DNA of 64,000 nucleotides, from positions 1,385,501 to 1,449,500 of the forward strand of contig NZ_CP019788.1 in NCBI RefSeq assembly GCF_002022665.1, in the 5' to 3' direction. The position numbers and the translations under genes are program-made. Under the pieces are notes generated by a model. It worked only from the letters and a program-made list of their open reading frames with translations. It had not been told where the DNA came from and made no database searches. This DNA is from Bartonella sp. JB63 (GTDB lineage Bacteria; Pseudomonadota; Alphaproteobacteria; Rhizobiales; Rhizobiaceae). Shown piece after piece: positions 50,611 to 61,135 of this stretch; positions within the stretch are counted from its first letter, which is position 1, and every line of letters begins with the position of its first letter.

Positions 50611-52970
50611 TGAACTTGTCTCCTTTGATGAAATATAGGCAACCATATATCGGGGTTTGTTCCATACTCATCTATAATTTGATTCATGAGTTCAATATTT
50701 CTGGTTGTCCCGCTTAAGACAGCAATTTCATTGTCCATTCCACGTAAGTTCAGTTCTGCAACAATGGAGTTCTGTCCTTGTTTAATGAGAAAACGCCGAG
50801 ATTCTCTACTTAATTCTGATTGGATTAGCTCAAATTCACGTTCAGTCAGTTTAAAATTTTCAACATAGTCGTTATAATTAGCTTTTTGATTTGGAAAAAA
50901 TATTTGCGTGGGGCATTGTTCAATAATTGTGTGGGCAATGGTTGAATTCAAAGCATCTCTAGGGCTTTGTGTTGCAAAGAGCATCATGCCATTTTGTTTA
51001 CGAATTGTTTTCAGACGATCTTGAGTAAAAGCTTTAAATGAATCATCCTCAAGCGCTTTCCAGAATTCATCGATAACAATAATGATACGTCGACCATCAA
51101 TAAGATCGAGAATGCGGTTAAACAGATACATCATCAGAGGCCGACGAATTTCTTCATTATCTAGGAAATCCGTCATATCATAACCTATGAATTGGGCATC
51201 TAAATTGAGATCATCTTGGTCATTATCAAAGACCCACCCTAAAGGATTACCTTTAGTCCAACGTTTTAAACGCATGGCAATACCTTCTGTGGATGTATTA
51301 TCAAAAAACAGTTGAAGTGCACCGAGAGAGCGTTGTGCTAGGGGAAGGCTTTCTAAGGAATTAATTGCTCTAGCAATATCTTGCCTTTCTTGTTCTGTTA
51401 CTGTTTGGCCTTCGGAGGTGACCAGTTTTAAGACCCAGTGCTGAAGGAAGAGTTTATTCTTTTCGGTGTATTCCATACCTTTTAATGGCGCAATATTAGT
51501 AGGTTTGCCGTTTTTCAAAGGCTTATATTTTCCACCTCCAGCGCGGACAAAGATTTCTGCTCCCTGATCTTTATCGAAAAAGACTATTGTTGGGTTATAT
51601 TTTTGCGATTGTGCAAGAAGAAAATTAACAATGACTGTTTTTCCAGAACCTGATGGACCACAAACAAAGGTATTTCCAACATCACCATAATGAAAATTAA
51701 AATAGTAAGGCGAACTCGCTTGTGTTTGCAGTAAGGCAACTGCAGAGCCCCAAATATTACCTTTCAATTTGCCAATCGGGAAGGAATGAAAGGGCGATAA
51801 GGCTGCAAAATTTCTGCTGCTAATGGCTCCAGAGCGTGCTCGATAGCTAAAGTTTCCAGGAAGTTGTGCCCACCATGCTGCCTCTAATCCTAGATCTTCT
51901 CTGGCTATAACTGCTCCACCATTCGTCAGGTACGAACGGGCTTTGGAGAGGTATTCTGCCAATTCTTGTGGACGATCAGAAAAAACTGCTAAAGAGAGAT
52001 GATGTTCTCCCAAAACAAAACGATTAGACTCTAAATCATCAAGTGCATCATCAAGTGCACTAATTTGCGAGCTGGCTCGATCAGCCACATTGATCATTTG
52101 ATTTTGTTTACGGCTCATAATAGCACTTGCAACTGCTTTACTTTTAAAAACAAAGGATTGCGTTAAGATCAATTCAAAGGGTGCTGTCAACAAACCATCT
52201 GTCATACCTGGACGTGTTTTAGAGGGATATTCCTTCCATCCAAACATACCTACAAAGCGTTCATTGCTTTCATGACGAATTTCAATAATTTCTTTTCCAA
52301 AAAGAACACGATCTGAATAAATCGTTGAGGCTATAGTGCCAAATGTAAGAGGGATGCGTTCACGCCTTCCTCCAACCAACTGATGAAGAAATTCGCTTTG
52401 CTCAGAAAATAAAATGCCATCATGCTCGTAGGTTGACAAAAGTCGTGCTTCATAGCTCTCAAGACCTTGTATAAGATCTTGGCCTAACTCTTCAAGTTTC
52501 CGAATAGATTCAGAATCTGGTTCCGTTTGTGTCTTCTTGGCTCGTGTTAAGCGATGAAAAAAAGTAGCTAGCTGTTCAGTTTTATCTGCTGAAGGATTCC
52601 AGAGTACCGAAAGATACAGATCATTCCGATAAAGATCTTTCAAAACCATCTTCTGTTTGTAGTGTTTATCTAAGGTTGTTGCAAAAGACGAAGAAAATTG
52701 GCTCTCTGGATAAATCGTTTCCCGTCGGCGGATAATATGAGAATATAAAGCAACACGTTCATCTGCAATATTTTTCAACAGCGTGTTTAATTGGATGTGT
52801 AACGAATTTAATTGGCTAATATCTGCAGTATCAAAGTTGATGCCTTCAATGGCAATCACCATCATTAAGCAGCGGGAATTCAACGCAATTACATGTTGAT
52901 TGACATGACGAACATAGGGAATATATTCCTCCGGCAAAGATTCCATCTTCATCACTGACATCTGTCTCAC
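50607..52970 (-). CDS. virB4: VirB4 T4SS ATPase
   Basis: VirB4 is the conserved energy-providing ATPase at the base of type IV secretion systems. The 787-residue protein has the N-terminal CagE/TrbE/VirB family domain and a RecA-like motor with Walker A CGPSGSGKTVIVNFLL near residue 440 and Walker B IIIVIDEFWKALE near 628, followed by FATQSPRDAL. The frame starts with GTG at 52970 immediately after the virB3 stop; an ATG three codons in is an alternative. No frame break is seen, so the protein could be made although its usual partners VirB8-VirB11 are not encoded here. Confidence 0.95.
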   Translation of the reverse strand: MRQMSVMKMESLPEEYIPYVRHVNQHVIALNSRCLMMVIAIEGINFDTADISQLNSLHIQLNTLLKNIADERVALYSHIIRRRETIYPESQFSSSFATTLDKHYKQKMVLKDLYRNDLYLSVLWNPSADKTEQLATFFHRLTRAKKTQTEPDSESIRKLEELGQDLIQGLESYEARLLSTYEHDGILFSEQSEFLHQLVGGRRERIPLTFGTIASTIYSDRVLFGKEIIEIRHESNERFVGMFGWKEYPSKTRPGMTDGLLTAPFELILTQSFVFKSKAVASAIMSRKQNQMINVADRASSQISALDDALDDLESNRFVLGEHHLSLAVFSDRPQELAEYLSKARSYLTNGGAVIAREDLGLEAAWWAQLPGNFSYRARSGAISSRNFAALSPFHSFPIGKLKGNIWGSAVALLQTQASSPYYFNFHYGDVGNTFVCGPSGSGKTVIVNFLLAQSQKYNPTIVFFDKDQGAEIFVRAGGGKYKPLKNGKPTNIAPLKGMEYTEKNKLFLQHWVLKLVTSEGQTVTEQERQDIARAINSLESLPLAQRSLGALQLFFDNTSTEGIAMRLKRWTKGNPLGWVFDNDQDDLNLDAQFIGYDMTDFLDNEEIRRPLMMYLFNRILDLIDGRRIIIVIDEFWKALEDDSFKAFTQDRLKTIRKQNGMMLFATQSPRDALNSTIAHTIIEQCPTQIFFPNQKANYNDYVENFKLTEREFELIQSELSRESRRFLIKQGQNSIVAELNLRGMDNEIAVLSGTTRNIELMNQIIDEYGTNPDIWLPIFHQRRQVQ

Positions 52971-53279
52971 TTAATTTAATTCCTTATAAGTTCGGATAAG
53001 GCGTAAAGGAGATGTAGACCCTCCACCCCATCTTGTCAGGTTCTTTTGTTTACCTCGAGTATTGAGCCAAGCAAATAAAACACGAAATTGGTTATGATCG
53101 CGTTTTATGATTTCACGTAAGATAAAGTGCAAACCAACGCCAAAACCAATCATTGAGAAACTGCTTGTAATGATAAAAAGTGTAGATATTGTCATGACAT
53201 TCAATGCCATAGCTTCCACCGTAACTCCAGCAAACATAGCTGGTCTTGTGCAGGCAAGAAAAAGGGTATCTTCATTCAT
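52971..53279 (-). CDS. virB3: VirB3 inner-membrane T4SS protein
   Basis: A 102-residue protein with the family start DTLFLACTRPAMFAGV, two closely placed hydrophobic helices (residues about 18-50), and a basic C-terminal part. VirB3 works with VirB4 in pilus assembly and often is fused to it. The start ATG directly abuts the virB2 stop and its own stop directly abuts the virB4 start. Confidence 0.92.
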   Translation of the reverse strand: MNEDTLFLACTRPAMFAGVTVEAMALNVMTISTLFIITSSFSMIGFGVGLHFILREIIKRDHNQFRVLFAWLNTRGKQKNLTRWGGGSTSPLRLIRTYKELN

Positions 53280-53594
53280 TTATGATGTCGTTCCTTTTAA
53301 TAAAGTAACAAAGGCAGAAGCACCAAAAACAATGCCAATACCAAGAACACAGTATGCTGCTTTGCGTAAATCAATAACACCATACATCCAGCCAATACCC
53401 ACAATAGCAACACATATAGTTGCAATGAGCTTCGCTGTATTACCTGTTATCATACCAACAATAGCTTGCAAAACAGTATCAAGCGTCCCCAGACCACTAA
53501 CAGCAGTATCAGCATAAGCTGGATTTAACATAACAAGCATTGTAAAAAATAGCGTAGTGATAATAAAACAGATCTTAGATACATCGTTTGTCAT
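53280..53594 (-). CDS. virB2: VirB2 major pilin
   Basis: The 104-residue prepilin has a long signal sequence (ICFIITTLFFTMLVMLNPAYA, cut before DTAVSG) and two hydrophobic helices, LDTVLQAIVGMITGNTAKLI and AAYCVLGIGIVFGASAFVTL, typical of VirB2/TrbC pilins. It is the first gene of this operon, as in Bartonella loci that lack virB1. AGAGAGG lies four bases before the ATG. Confidence 0.93.
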   Translation of the reverse strand: MTNDVSKICFIITTLFFTMLVMLNPAYADTAVSGLGTLDTVLQAIVGMITGNTAKLIATICVAIVGIGWMYGVIDLRKAAYCVLGIGIVFGASAFVTLLKGTTS

Positions 53595-53626
53595 TTAACC
53601 TCTCTTCAAAAAGAATATTGATTATA
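53595..53626 (-). promoter_or_regulatory. Ribosome binding site and candidate -10 box of the virB operon
   Basis: On the minus strand TATAAT (53626-53621) lies 27 bases before the virB2 ATG, and AGAGAGG (53605-53599) is the ribosome binding site. No good -35 box is found at the proper distance, which would fit a promoter needing an activator such as BatR, but this is only an inference. Confidence 0.35.
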
Positions 53627-54430
53627 TATTGACATCCTATTTATTGCCTCTAAAGTCAGGGATTTTTGCCATCTTATATTTACAGCTTAATCCTTTGGGA
53701 TTGTTTTCGTTCTGTTAAAAATTTTTAACATTGAACTTTATTCGCTCTCAAAATTTTCTACCTAAGGAGATTTTTAATTTTTTCATTTAATATAGATAAT
53801 TCTAATTGTGTCATTATCAAGAACGTAAAAATAATGTTTTTCTTTGTAAAATGTATTTAATATATAACAGGTATTATTGAAATTCTCTCTTCAAAAGCGA
53901 AGAAATGATGTAGAAAATTTTATACCCTGTAGAAACAATAGGGTTTTTGATAAAGACGATTTAAATTGGTTATTTTTGTCTAAGTCGTGTGTTTTTTATT
54001 GTAAATATAGATCGCAAGGAAGATGAAATTGCTTTAAGTATTTTCCGGTTAAATATCCGCAAAATATTTTTAAGAGGGCTAGGATATAATTGATGCCAAT
54101 TTGGAGAAAATTACATACAAATCATTTAAATTATAAGCATTTACTCATGTGATAAAACAGTATGAAAATTATACGAATATCAAGGAACTAAGCTTACCTA
54201 TTTTAATTACTCCAGACTGAAGTAACAAAAAACTCAAAATATTTAGACATAGAAAAATAATATATGAGCATAAACGTGAAAATTTCTTAGTGTTTTTCTA
54301 TTTTCTATAATTTTCTTCTATAGCTATGTCGTACTCTTTTTTAGCAGTTTTATTGACTGCGCATATTTCTTCACGTAAATCATCAGTAATAAATCTTGGT
54401 GCTTTTGATTTTTTTAATGGATTTTTGATA
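53595..54430. other. Long non-coding flank between virB2 and dapD
   Basis: About 835 AT-rich bases, the longest gene-free stretch in the window, at the border of the virB island. It carries the virB promoter at one end and the dapD leader at the other. A weak hairpin with a T-tail (ACCCT 53924-53928, AGGGT 53940-53944) was seen. No integrase, tRNA or direct-repeat boundary was recognised. Confidence 0.5.
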
Positions 54431-55279
54431 ATGACTAACCTCATACAACTTGAAGAAATTATTGAAAAAGCTTTTGATAATCGAGATTCTATCAATTCTG
54501 CTACAAAGGGTGAAATTCGCGAGAGTGTTGAGCACATATTAAATCTTCTGGATAAAGGTGAGATTCGTGTAGCTCAACGTCAGGATGATGGTCAATGGTA
54601 TGTTCATCAATGGTTAAAAAAAGCTGTTCTTTTATCCTTTCGACTTTATTCTATGCGTATTATTTCTGGTGGTGCAAATGAATCACATTGGTGGGATAAA
54701 ATGCCATCAAAATTTTCTTGTTGGCGAGAAGTTGATTTTAAAAGAGCAAATTTTCGTTCAGTTCCGGGAGCAATTGTACGCCATTCTGCTTATATTGCTC
54801 CTCATGTGATATTAATGCCTTCTTTTGTTAATATTGGTGCCTATGTGGGTGAAGGGACGATGATTGATACATGGGCTTCTGTTGGTTCATGTGCGCAAAT
54901 TGGTCGATATGTTCATCTGTCTGGTGGTGTAGGTATCGGAGGCGTTTTAGAACCACTGCAAGCAGGTCCGACAATTATTGAAGATCATTGTTTTATTGGT
55001 GCACGCTCTGAAATTGTTGAGGGTTGTATTATCCGTGAAGGTGCTGTTTTAGGCATGGGAGTTTTTATTGGAAAGTCGACTAAAATTATTGATCGTACAA
55101 CAGGTGAAGTTTTTATCGGTGAAGTACCTGCTTACTCAGTTGTTGTTCCAGGTTCATGCTGTGGAAAACAATTACCAAATGGTGAAATGGGTCCCAATCT
55201 CTACTGTGCCGTTATCATTAAACGCGTTAATCAAAAAACACGAGAGAAAACATCAATTAATGATTTGTTGCGTGATTAA
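54431..55279 (+). CDS. dapD: Tetrahydrodipicolinate N-succinyltransferase
   Basis: DapD adds a succinyl group to tetrahydrodipicolinate in the diaminopimelate pathway, feeding peptidoglycan and lysine. The central part is a left-handed beta helix with hexapeptide repeats ([19 protein letters not shown], then [20 protein letters not shown]). The frame is open back to 54326, but the ATG at 54431 ([15 protein letters not shown]) matches the family start and gives 282 residues. It reads toward lepA on the other strand, 60 bases away. Confidence 0.95.
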   Translation: MTNLIQLEEIIEKAFDNRDSINSATKGEIRESVEHILNLLDKGEIRVAQRQDDGQWYVHQWLKKAVLLSFRLYSMRIISGGANESHWWDKMPSKFSCWREVDFKRANFRSVPGAIVRHSAYIAPHVILMPSFVNIGAYVGEGTMIDTWASVGSCAQIGRYVHLSGGVGIGGVLEPLQAGPTIIEDHCFIGARSEIVEGCIIREGAVLGMGVFIGKSTKIIDRTTGEVFIGEVPAYSVVVPGSCCGKQLPNGEMGPNLYCAVIIKRVNQKTREKTSINDLLRD

Positions 55280-55339
55280 AGAGTATTTTCTAAAAATTAT
55301 TAATTGATAATTAAATCAACAACAAAGAATAAAATAGAG

Positions 55340-57145
55340 TTACTTACTCATTTTAAGTGCTTGAATAAAGGCTAATTGGGGAATTTCTACTTTTCCAAAT
55401 TGACGCATCCGTTTTTTACCTGCCTTTTGCTTTTCCAGTAGCTTACGTTTACGGGTAATATCACCACCATAACACTTAGCTGTTACATCTTTTCGTAAAG
55501 CACGAATTGTTTCACGAGCAATAATTTTACCACCAATTGCTGCTTGAATTGGGATCTGAAACATATGTTGAGGAATAAGATCTTTAAGTTTTTCACACAT
55601 AGAACGCCCACGCTTTTCAGCTATGCTACGGTGCACAAGCATTGATAATGCGTCAATAGACTCTCCATTAACCAAAATGGACATTTTGACCAAATCGCTT
55701 TCAGAATAATCGGTTACTTGATAATCAAAAGAAGCATATCCTTTTGAGATGGATTTCAAACGGTCATAAAAATCAAAAATCACCTCGTTCAAAGGTAATT
55801 CGTATGTTACCATAGTTCGGGTACCAACATAGGATAAACCAATTTGTAATCCACGCCGTTCTTGACAAAGTTCTAAAATAGCTCCGAGATAATTGTCAGG
55901 TGTCATAATTGTTGCCCGAATCCATGGTTCTTCAATAGAAATAATTTTAACAATATCAGGCATATCCGCTGGATTATGTAATTCCTTAACAGAACCATCA
56001 TTCATATTCATGCGATAAATAACAGAAGGTGCGGTTGCAATTAAATCTAAATTAAATTCGCGTTCTAGACGTTCTTGAATAATTTCAAGATGAAGGAGTC
56101 CTAAAAAGCCACAACGAAAACCAAAACCTAAAGCGGCTGATGTTTCCATCTCAAAAGAAAAACTTGCATCATTTAAACGTAATTTACCTATAGCTGCGCG
56201 CAAATTTTCAAAATCGGCTGCATCAACTGGAAAAATACCACAAAAAACAACTGGTTGAGCAGGTTTAAAACCAGGTAAGGCTTTTTCACAAGGCCGGCGA
56301 TCTTCAGTAATAGTATCCCCTACTCGTGTATCAGCGACTTCTTTAATAGAAGCAGTTATAAAGCCAATTTCCCCTGGGCCTAATTTATCAACTGGAACCA
56401 TTTTGGGAGTGAACACTCCAACTCGTTCAACTGGATATTTGGCTCCTGTACCCATCATGCGAATAGTTTGACCTTTTTTCAAAACACCATCAATGACACG
56501 CACCAGAACGATAACACCAAGATAAGAATCGTACCAACTATCAACCAGCATTACCTTTAAAGGGTCTATAACGTTGCCAGTATGTGGAGGTGGTAATTGC
56601 GTAATAATTTCTTCTAAAACGTCAGTAATACCCAAGCCTGTTTTCGCTGATATTTCCACTGCTCTAGATGTATCAATACCGATCACATCTTCAATTTGCT
56701 CTTTCACACGCTCAGGCTCTGCAGCTGGAAGATCAACTTTATTAAGCACTACAACCAATTCATGAGAATTATCAATGGCTTGGTAAACATTTGCTAATGT
56801 TTGTGCTTCTACTCCTTGACTAGCGTCTACCACTAAGAGTGATCCTTCACAAGCTGCCAATGAACGCGATACCTCGTAAGCAAAATCAACATGGCCAGGT
56901 GTATCGATAAGATTTAAGATATAAGTTTCACCATTTTTTGCTTTATAACGTAGACGTACCGTTTGGGCTTTAATAGTGATTCCACGTTCGCGCTCAATAT
57001 CCATAGAATCAAGCACTTGGTCTTTCATTTCTCGTGTTTCAAGACCACCTGTTGTTTGGATTAAACGATCGGCTAAAGTCGACTTTCCATGGTCAATATG
57101 AGCTACAATGGAGAAATTACGAATATAATTACGATCTATTGTCAT
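55340..57145 (-). CDS. lepA: Elongation factor 4 (LepA) GTPase
   Basis: LepA is a ribosome-associated GTPase related to EF-G that influences initiation or back-translocation under stress. G-domain motifs are [22 protein letters not shown] and NKVDLPAA. The C-terminal LepA-specific domain ends [20 protein letters not shown] plus [14 protein letters not shown], as expected. The frame extends to 57181, but the ATG at 57145 ([20 protein letters not shown]) matches the family start and gives 601 residues; its ribosome binding site is weak. Confidence 0.97.
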   Translation of the reverse strand: MTIDRNYIRNFSIVAHIDHGKSTLADRLIQTTGGLETREMKDQVLDSMDIERERGITIKAQTVRLRYKAKNGETYILNLIDTPGHVDFAYEVSRSLAACEGSLLVVDASQGVEAQTLANVYQAIDNSHELVVVLNKVDLPAAEPERVKEQIEDVIGIDTSRAVEISAKTGLGITDVLEEIITQLPPPHTGNVIDPLKVMLVDSWYDSYLGVIVLVRVIDGVLKKGQTIRMMGTGAKYPVERVGVFTPKMVPVDKLGPGEIGFITASIKEVADTRVGDTITEDRRPCEKALPGFKPAQPVVFCGIFPVDAADFENLRAAIGKLRLNDASFSFEMETSAALGFGFRCGFLGLLHLEIIQERLEREFNLDLIATAPSVIYRMNMNDGSVKELHNPADMPDIVKIISIEEPWIRATIMTPDNYLGAILELCQERRGLQIGLSYVGTRTMVTYELPLNEVIFDFYDRLKSISKGYASFDYQVTDYSESDLVKMSILVNGESIDALSMLVHRSIAEKRGRSMCEKLKDLIPQHMFQIPIQAAIGGKIIARETIRALRKDVTAKCYGGDITRKRKLLEKQKAGKKRMRQFGKVEIPQLAFIQALKMSK

Positions 57146-57527
57146 ACAATGCGATTTAGCAAAGAATAATACAAAACGCAAAGACCAATACAGATTTTGA
57201 TAAATAAAAAATGCTACTAGAAAAAATTTTAGTTTTAAAAATTGTAAATTCTCTATTAACTAAAAATAACGCTACAAAATTCTTTAAAATGTTTAAATAT
57301 TCTGAGCATATTAAAGCTAAAGCAATTTTACAAACAATTTCAAAATACTGGTGTAACTTAAAAGCTAAAGAAAAAAATATCAAAAACGTATTAATATTCT
57401 CTTATCATAATGTAATGGTTTCCCAATTCGATAAATAATCTTCACTAATGGCAATGTCTAGATTTTTTAATGAGGTTCCTAGTTATCACTATTATTTTAT
57501 GGAAAAAACTTTAATAGAGCAATTAAA
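57146..57527. other. Non-coding interval between lepA and truA
   Basis: About 380 AT-rich bases. A lysine-rich 75-codon frame on the plus strand (57211-57438) shows no family resemblance and no ribosome binding site, so it is not called. It should include the lepA promoter. Confidence 0.5.
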
Positions 57528-58271
57528 TTAATAGTCAACTTTTATCAGATAAAGACCTGAGGGAGGTGCAACTACACCGCAACGGGCACGATTTTTTGCA
57601 TGAAGAGCTGCTTCAAGATCTTCAGCTGTCCAGCGTCCAATACCAACTTCCATCAGGCTTCCTGCAAATGAACGAATCTGATGATGAAGAAAAGAACGAG
57701 CCTGTGCATAAAGGAAAATTTCTTCTCCTTTTCTTCGGATATCCAAGCGTTCAAGGGTGCGGATAGGACTTTTAGCTTGACAATGAGTTGATCGAAAAGT
57801 GGTAAAATCATGCTGTCCTACAAGTCTTTGAGCTGCTTTATGCATAGCATCAGCATTTAGTGGTTTTGGTAACCACCAAACACGCTTGGCATTGAGAGCT
57901 GGTGGTGAGCGGCGATTGAGAATTTTAAAAAGATAGTAGCGTTTAGTTGCACAAAATCGTGCATCAAAGTTATCAGGAACATTCTGAACATTTAGAACAG
58001 CAATATCTTCACCTTGTTTTTGCAAATAAGCATTGAGTGCATCACGTATAGTATAAGTATTCCAATTTTTCTCAAAATCAATATGAGCAACTTGTCCCAT
58101 AGCATGGACACCAGCATCGGTTCTTCCTGCTGTAGTGATGGTTAGTTTTTGTCCGCTAAATTGAAAAATAGCCTGCTCAATGGCACCTTGTATCGTACGG
58201 AGATTCGCTTGACGTTGCCAACCAGCATAATTTGATCCATCATATTCAAGAGTAAGTTTAAAGCGTGGCAT
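57528..58271 (-). CDS. truA: tRNA pseudouridine(38-40) synthase TruA
   Basis: TruA converts U38-U40 of many tRNAs to pseudouridine. The catalytic Asp52 lies in TAGRTDAGVHAMGQ, preceded by LEYDGSNYAGWQRQ and followed by CATKRYYLFKILNRR and SFLHHQIRSFAGSL, all family segments. The ATG at 58271 (MPRFKLTLEYDG) gives 247 residues and lies one base after the fmt stop, so truA is the last gene of the def-fmt-truA operon. A longer in-frame start inside fmt at 58334 is unlikely. Confidence 0.96.
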   Translation of the reverse strand: MPRFKLTLEYDGSNYAGWQRQANLRTIQGAIEQAIFQFSGQKLTITTAGRTDAGVHAMGQVAHIDFEKNWNTYTIRDALNAYLQKQGEDIAVLNVQNVPDNFDARFCATKRYYLFKILNRRSPPALNAKRVWWLPKPLNADAMHKAAQRLVGQHDFTTFRSTHCQAKSPIRTLERLDIRRKGEEIFLYAQARSFLHHQIRSFAGSLMEVGIGRWTAEDLEAALHAKNRARCGVVAPPSGLYLIKVDY

Positions 58272-58272
58272 A

Positions 58273-59202
58273 TTAAAAAACTGCAGAAATATTAGCTCCT
58301 TGTAAAAATGTTGCGCGATCGAGAAGTTTACCACCAGATCTTTGGAGATGAGTTATTTCTATACATCCTTGTCCACAATGAACAATCAGTTTCTCTGGTT
58401 CTATTCGTCCAATTTCGAGAGAACACCTTTCTATTAAGCGGCTTCCGAGAATTTTCACTCGTTCGTGTTTACCATTGATATTCATGATGCACCAACAACC
58501 AGGAACCGGAGAAAGAGCGCAGATGTGCTTATGAATAAATTTGGCAGATTTAGTCCAATCAATTTGAGTTTCTTCTTTTCTAATTTTAGCAGCATAGGTC
58601 ACTCCTTTTGACGATTGTGGAGTAAGTTTAAGTTGATTTTTTTCAAGAGCTGATAAAGCTTCTACAATGAGTTTTGCTCCTATATGTGATAGCTTATCTG
58701 AAAGTTCATAAGCTGTCATGTTATCAGTGATAGTAATTGAACGCGATAAAGCAATAGGTCCTGTATCTAATCCTTCATCCATTTTCATAATCATCATTCC
58801 TGTTTCTTTGTCACCAGCCATAATTGCACGTTGAATAGGTGCAGCGCCACGCCAGCGTGGTAACAATGAAGCATGAGCATTAAAACAACCAAAGCGTGGT
58901 GATTCAAGAATAGGCTTGGGTAATAATAACCCATAAGCGACAACAACAGCGACATCAACAGCAAGTTTTGCAAATTGGATTTGTTCTTCAGCTGTTTTAA
59001 GAGTTTGAGGAGTAAAAACGGGAATTGATTTCTCTTTTGCTGCAATTTGAATAGGAGAAGGAGACAATTTGAGACCACGTCGTCCTGCTGGACGAGGAGG
59101 CTGACTATAAACTGCTACAATGTTATGACCAGCTTCTAATAAAGCATGTAAAATGGGTACAGAAAAACTCGGGGTTCCCATAAAGCTTAGTCGTAATACC
59201 AT
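58273..59202 (-). CDS. fmt: Methionyl-tRNA formyltransferase
   Basis: Fmt formylates the initiator methionyl-tRNA with 10-formyl-tetrahydrofolate. The formyl-transferase domain shows [15 protein letters not shown] at the start, the active-site region [20 protein letters not shown] and GLDTGPIA; the C-terminal tRNA-binding domain follows. It has 309 residues. It sits between def and truA: def removes the formyl group later, so the pair serves both ends of the same cycle. Confidence 0.97.
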   Translation of the reverse strand: MVLRLSFMGTPSFSVPILHALLEAGHNIVAVYSQPPRPAGRRGLKLSPSPIQIAAKEKSIPVFTPQTLKTAEEQIQFAKLAVDVAVVVAYGLLLPKPILESPRFGCFNAHASLLPRWRGAAPIQRAIMAGDKETGMMIMKMDEGLDTGPIALSRSITITDNMTAYELSDKLSHIGAKLIVEALSALEKNQLKLTPQSSKGVTYAAKIRKEETQIDWTKSAKFIHKHICALSPVPGCWCIMNINGKHERVKILGSRLIERCSLEIGRIEPEKLIVHCGQGCIEITHLQRSGGKLLDRATFLQGANISAVF

Positions 59203-59214
59203 TCAAACTACTTT

Positions 59215-59748
59215 CTATGTGTTTTGCTTTTTTGCACGTTTTTTAAATTTTCGTATTACCATATCACGTTTGATTTTTGAAATATGGTCAATAAAAAGAT
59301 AACCATTCAAGTGATCAATTTCATGTTGCAAGCAAGTAGCTAAAAGACCACCTACTTCAATCTCTGCCTTTTTTCCTTCGCGATCTCTATAGCAAATACG
59401 GAGGTATTTGGGACGTTCAACTTCTGCAAAATATTCAGGAATAGAAAGACAACCTTCTTGGTAAATATTACGTTCATCTGATATCCATAAAATTTCTGGA
59501 TTAATAACAACAAGCGGATTTTTAGGAGCATCTTTTGAGGAGATTTCTAATCTTGGGGAGATATCTAAAACTAACATTCGCAGTGGCACACCAACCTGAA
59601 CAGCCGCAAGTCCAATACCTTGGGCATCGTACATAGTTTCTAGCATATCATCAGCTAATTTTTGAATAATTGAATCAATATTCTCAACTGGTTTTGAAAC
59701 TTCACGTAAAATAGGATCAGGTAAAATAACTAAAGGCTTTATTGACAT
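59215..59748 (-). CDS. def: Peptide deformylase
   Basis: Deformylase removes the N-formyl group from new proteins using a metal ion. The three family motifs are complete: [18 protein letters not shown] with the metal-ligand Cys, and QHEIDHLNG with two His ligands and the catalytic Glu. The 177-residue length is usual. It is 12 bases ahead of fmt on the same strand and heads the def-fmt-truA operon. Its Lys-rich C-terminal tail ([11 protein letters not shown]) is typical of rhizobial enzymes. Confidence 0.97.
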   Translation of the reverse strand: MSIKPLVILPDPILREVSKPVENIDSIIQKLADDMLETMYDAQGIGLAAVQVGVPLRMLVLDISPRLEISSKDAPKNPLVVINPEILWISDERNIYQEGCLSIPEYFAEVERPKYLRICYRDREGKKAEIEVGGLLATCLQHEIDHLNGYLFIDHISKIKRDMVIRKFKKRAKKQNT

Positions 59749-59857
59749 AGTAAATATAATAATAAATGATTTTATAAATCAATATTGAACTTAATTACAG
59801 GTAAACATTAAATAATCGCATGTATTTTTTTGCGACAAAACCGCTATATTTCTTTTT

Positions 59858-61036
59858 ATGTTTGATTCGCTTTTTTTAATAATGCCCTTTGGGGAGCATT
59901 TTAGTCAACGAATGATTTTCTTTGTTCTAGTTGGTGTAGTGTTTTTAATCATTATGCATAATAACCGGAAAAGAGCTATTTGCGAACGTGAATTAGCTGA
60001 ACATTCTCGCGAAGCACAAATGCAGATGGCTACGTTGCTACAAACACAAATTGAAATGCAAGGGCGTATGCAAAAAATGGCAGAGATTTTTGGTCAAAGG
60101 CAGTTTGAATTGAACCAATCTATTTGCGAGCAACTCAATGGAATGAGAACCAGTTTAGGCCAAACTCTTCAGGTACAAACTAAGTCTACTTACGAAAATT
60201 TGAACCGTTTACAAGAACGTTTGGCAGTGATAGATGCAGCGCAAAATAATATTCAGTCGCTCACTGGACAGGTTGTTCAATTACAAGCTATTTTAAACAA
60301 TAAGCAGACACGAGGTGCTTTTGGTCAGGGACGAATGGAAGCAATTATTGCTGATGCTTTGCCATCTAATGCTTATGTTTTCCAAGCAATTCTTTCAAAT
60401 GGAAAACGACCGGATTGTCTTATTCATATGCCTAATAAGGCACCTGCTCTTGTTGTTGATGCTAAATTTCCTTTGGAGGCTTGGAATGCAATGCGTGAGG
60501 CATCATCATCTCAAGAACGTCAGAAGGCTGAACGCCAATTTCGCAATGATATGGATGTTCATATTCGAGATATTACGCAGAAATATTTAATTCCTGGAGA
60601 AACACATGATACAGCTTTTCTCTTTGTGCCATCGGAATCGATTTTTGCAACAATCTATGAGGATTTTGAGTCATTAGTACAAAAAGCCAATCGAGCACAT
60701 GTGATGATTGTATCACCTTCTTTATTAATGTTATCTGTTCAAGTTGTACAAACTATTATGAAAGATGCGAAAATGCGTGAACAAGCGCATTTAATCCAAT
60801 CAGAAGTAGTAAAATTAATGGAAGATTTTGAACGAATGGATATACGTGTTCGCGCTTTACAGAAACATTTTTACAAAACAGGTGAAGATATCGAAGCAAT
60901 TTTGACGTCGTCCTCTAAAATTATGAAACGGGCTAATCGCATTGAATCTTTAGAATTACAAAAAAATGATTCTATATCAGAGCCGATAGCAACACATATT
61001 CAATCACAAACTTTGCATTTAGATGATAAGGATTAA
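59858..61036 (+). CDS. rmuC: RmuC-family DNA recombination protein
   Basis: RmuC limits DNA inversions and recombination at repeats in E. coli; a nuclease-like core is predicted. The 392-residue protein has an N-terminal membrane segment (MIFFVLVGVVFLIIM), a coiled-coil region, and the RmuC core with PDCLIHMPNKAPALVVDAKFP split at residues 185-205, DVHIRDITQKYLIPGETHDTA and LFVPSESIFATIYEDF. It diverges from def. In rhizobia it lies beside def too, so this arrangement is ancestral. Confidence 0.92.
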   Translation: MFDSLFLIMPFGEHFSQRMIFFVLVGVVFLIIMHNNRKRAICERELAEHSREAQMQMATLLQTQIEMQGRMQKMAEIFGQRQFELNQSICEQLNGMRTSLGQTLQVQTKSTYENLNRLQERLAVIDAAQNNIQSLTGQVVQLQAILNNKQTRGAFGQGRMEAIIADALPSNAYVFQAILSNGKRPDCLIHMPNKAPALVVDAKFPLEAWNAMREASSSQERQKAERQFRNDMDVHIRDITQKYLIPGETHDTAFLFVPSESIFATIYEDFESLVQKANRAHVMIVSPSLLMLSVQVVQTIMKDAKMREQAHLIQSEVVKLMEDFERMDIRVRALQKHFYKTGEDIEAILTSSSKIMKRANRIESLELQKNDSISEPIATHIQSQTLHLDDKD

Positions 61037-61135
61037 AAGAAGAATATCAAATACCGTATTGATTTTTTCTATTTGTAAATTTAGTAAGTATTTCTTAATG
61101 ATGCTTCATTTGATTTTTAGGGTCAGGTAAAACAG

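Larger units (their letters stand above)
47241..53594 (-). other. Partial VirB type IV secretion locus with effector gene (virB2-B6 + bep)
   Basis: Five T4SS genes in canonical order (virB2, B3, B4, B5, B6) are followed directly by a Fic/BID effector gene, all on the minus strand and tightly spaced. virB7, B8, B9, B10, B11 and the coupling protein virD4 are not present in this window on either side. The flanks are core genes (EamA/argB and dapD). This looks like a truncated extra copy of the Bartonella VirB locus. Confidence 0.85.

Noticed and set aside
57211..57438. 75-codon plus-strand frame downstream of lepA
   Set aside because: Lysine/asparagine-rich as expected from AT-rich non-coding DNA, no ribosome binding site and no family resemblance.
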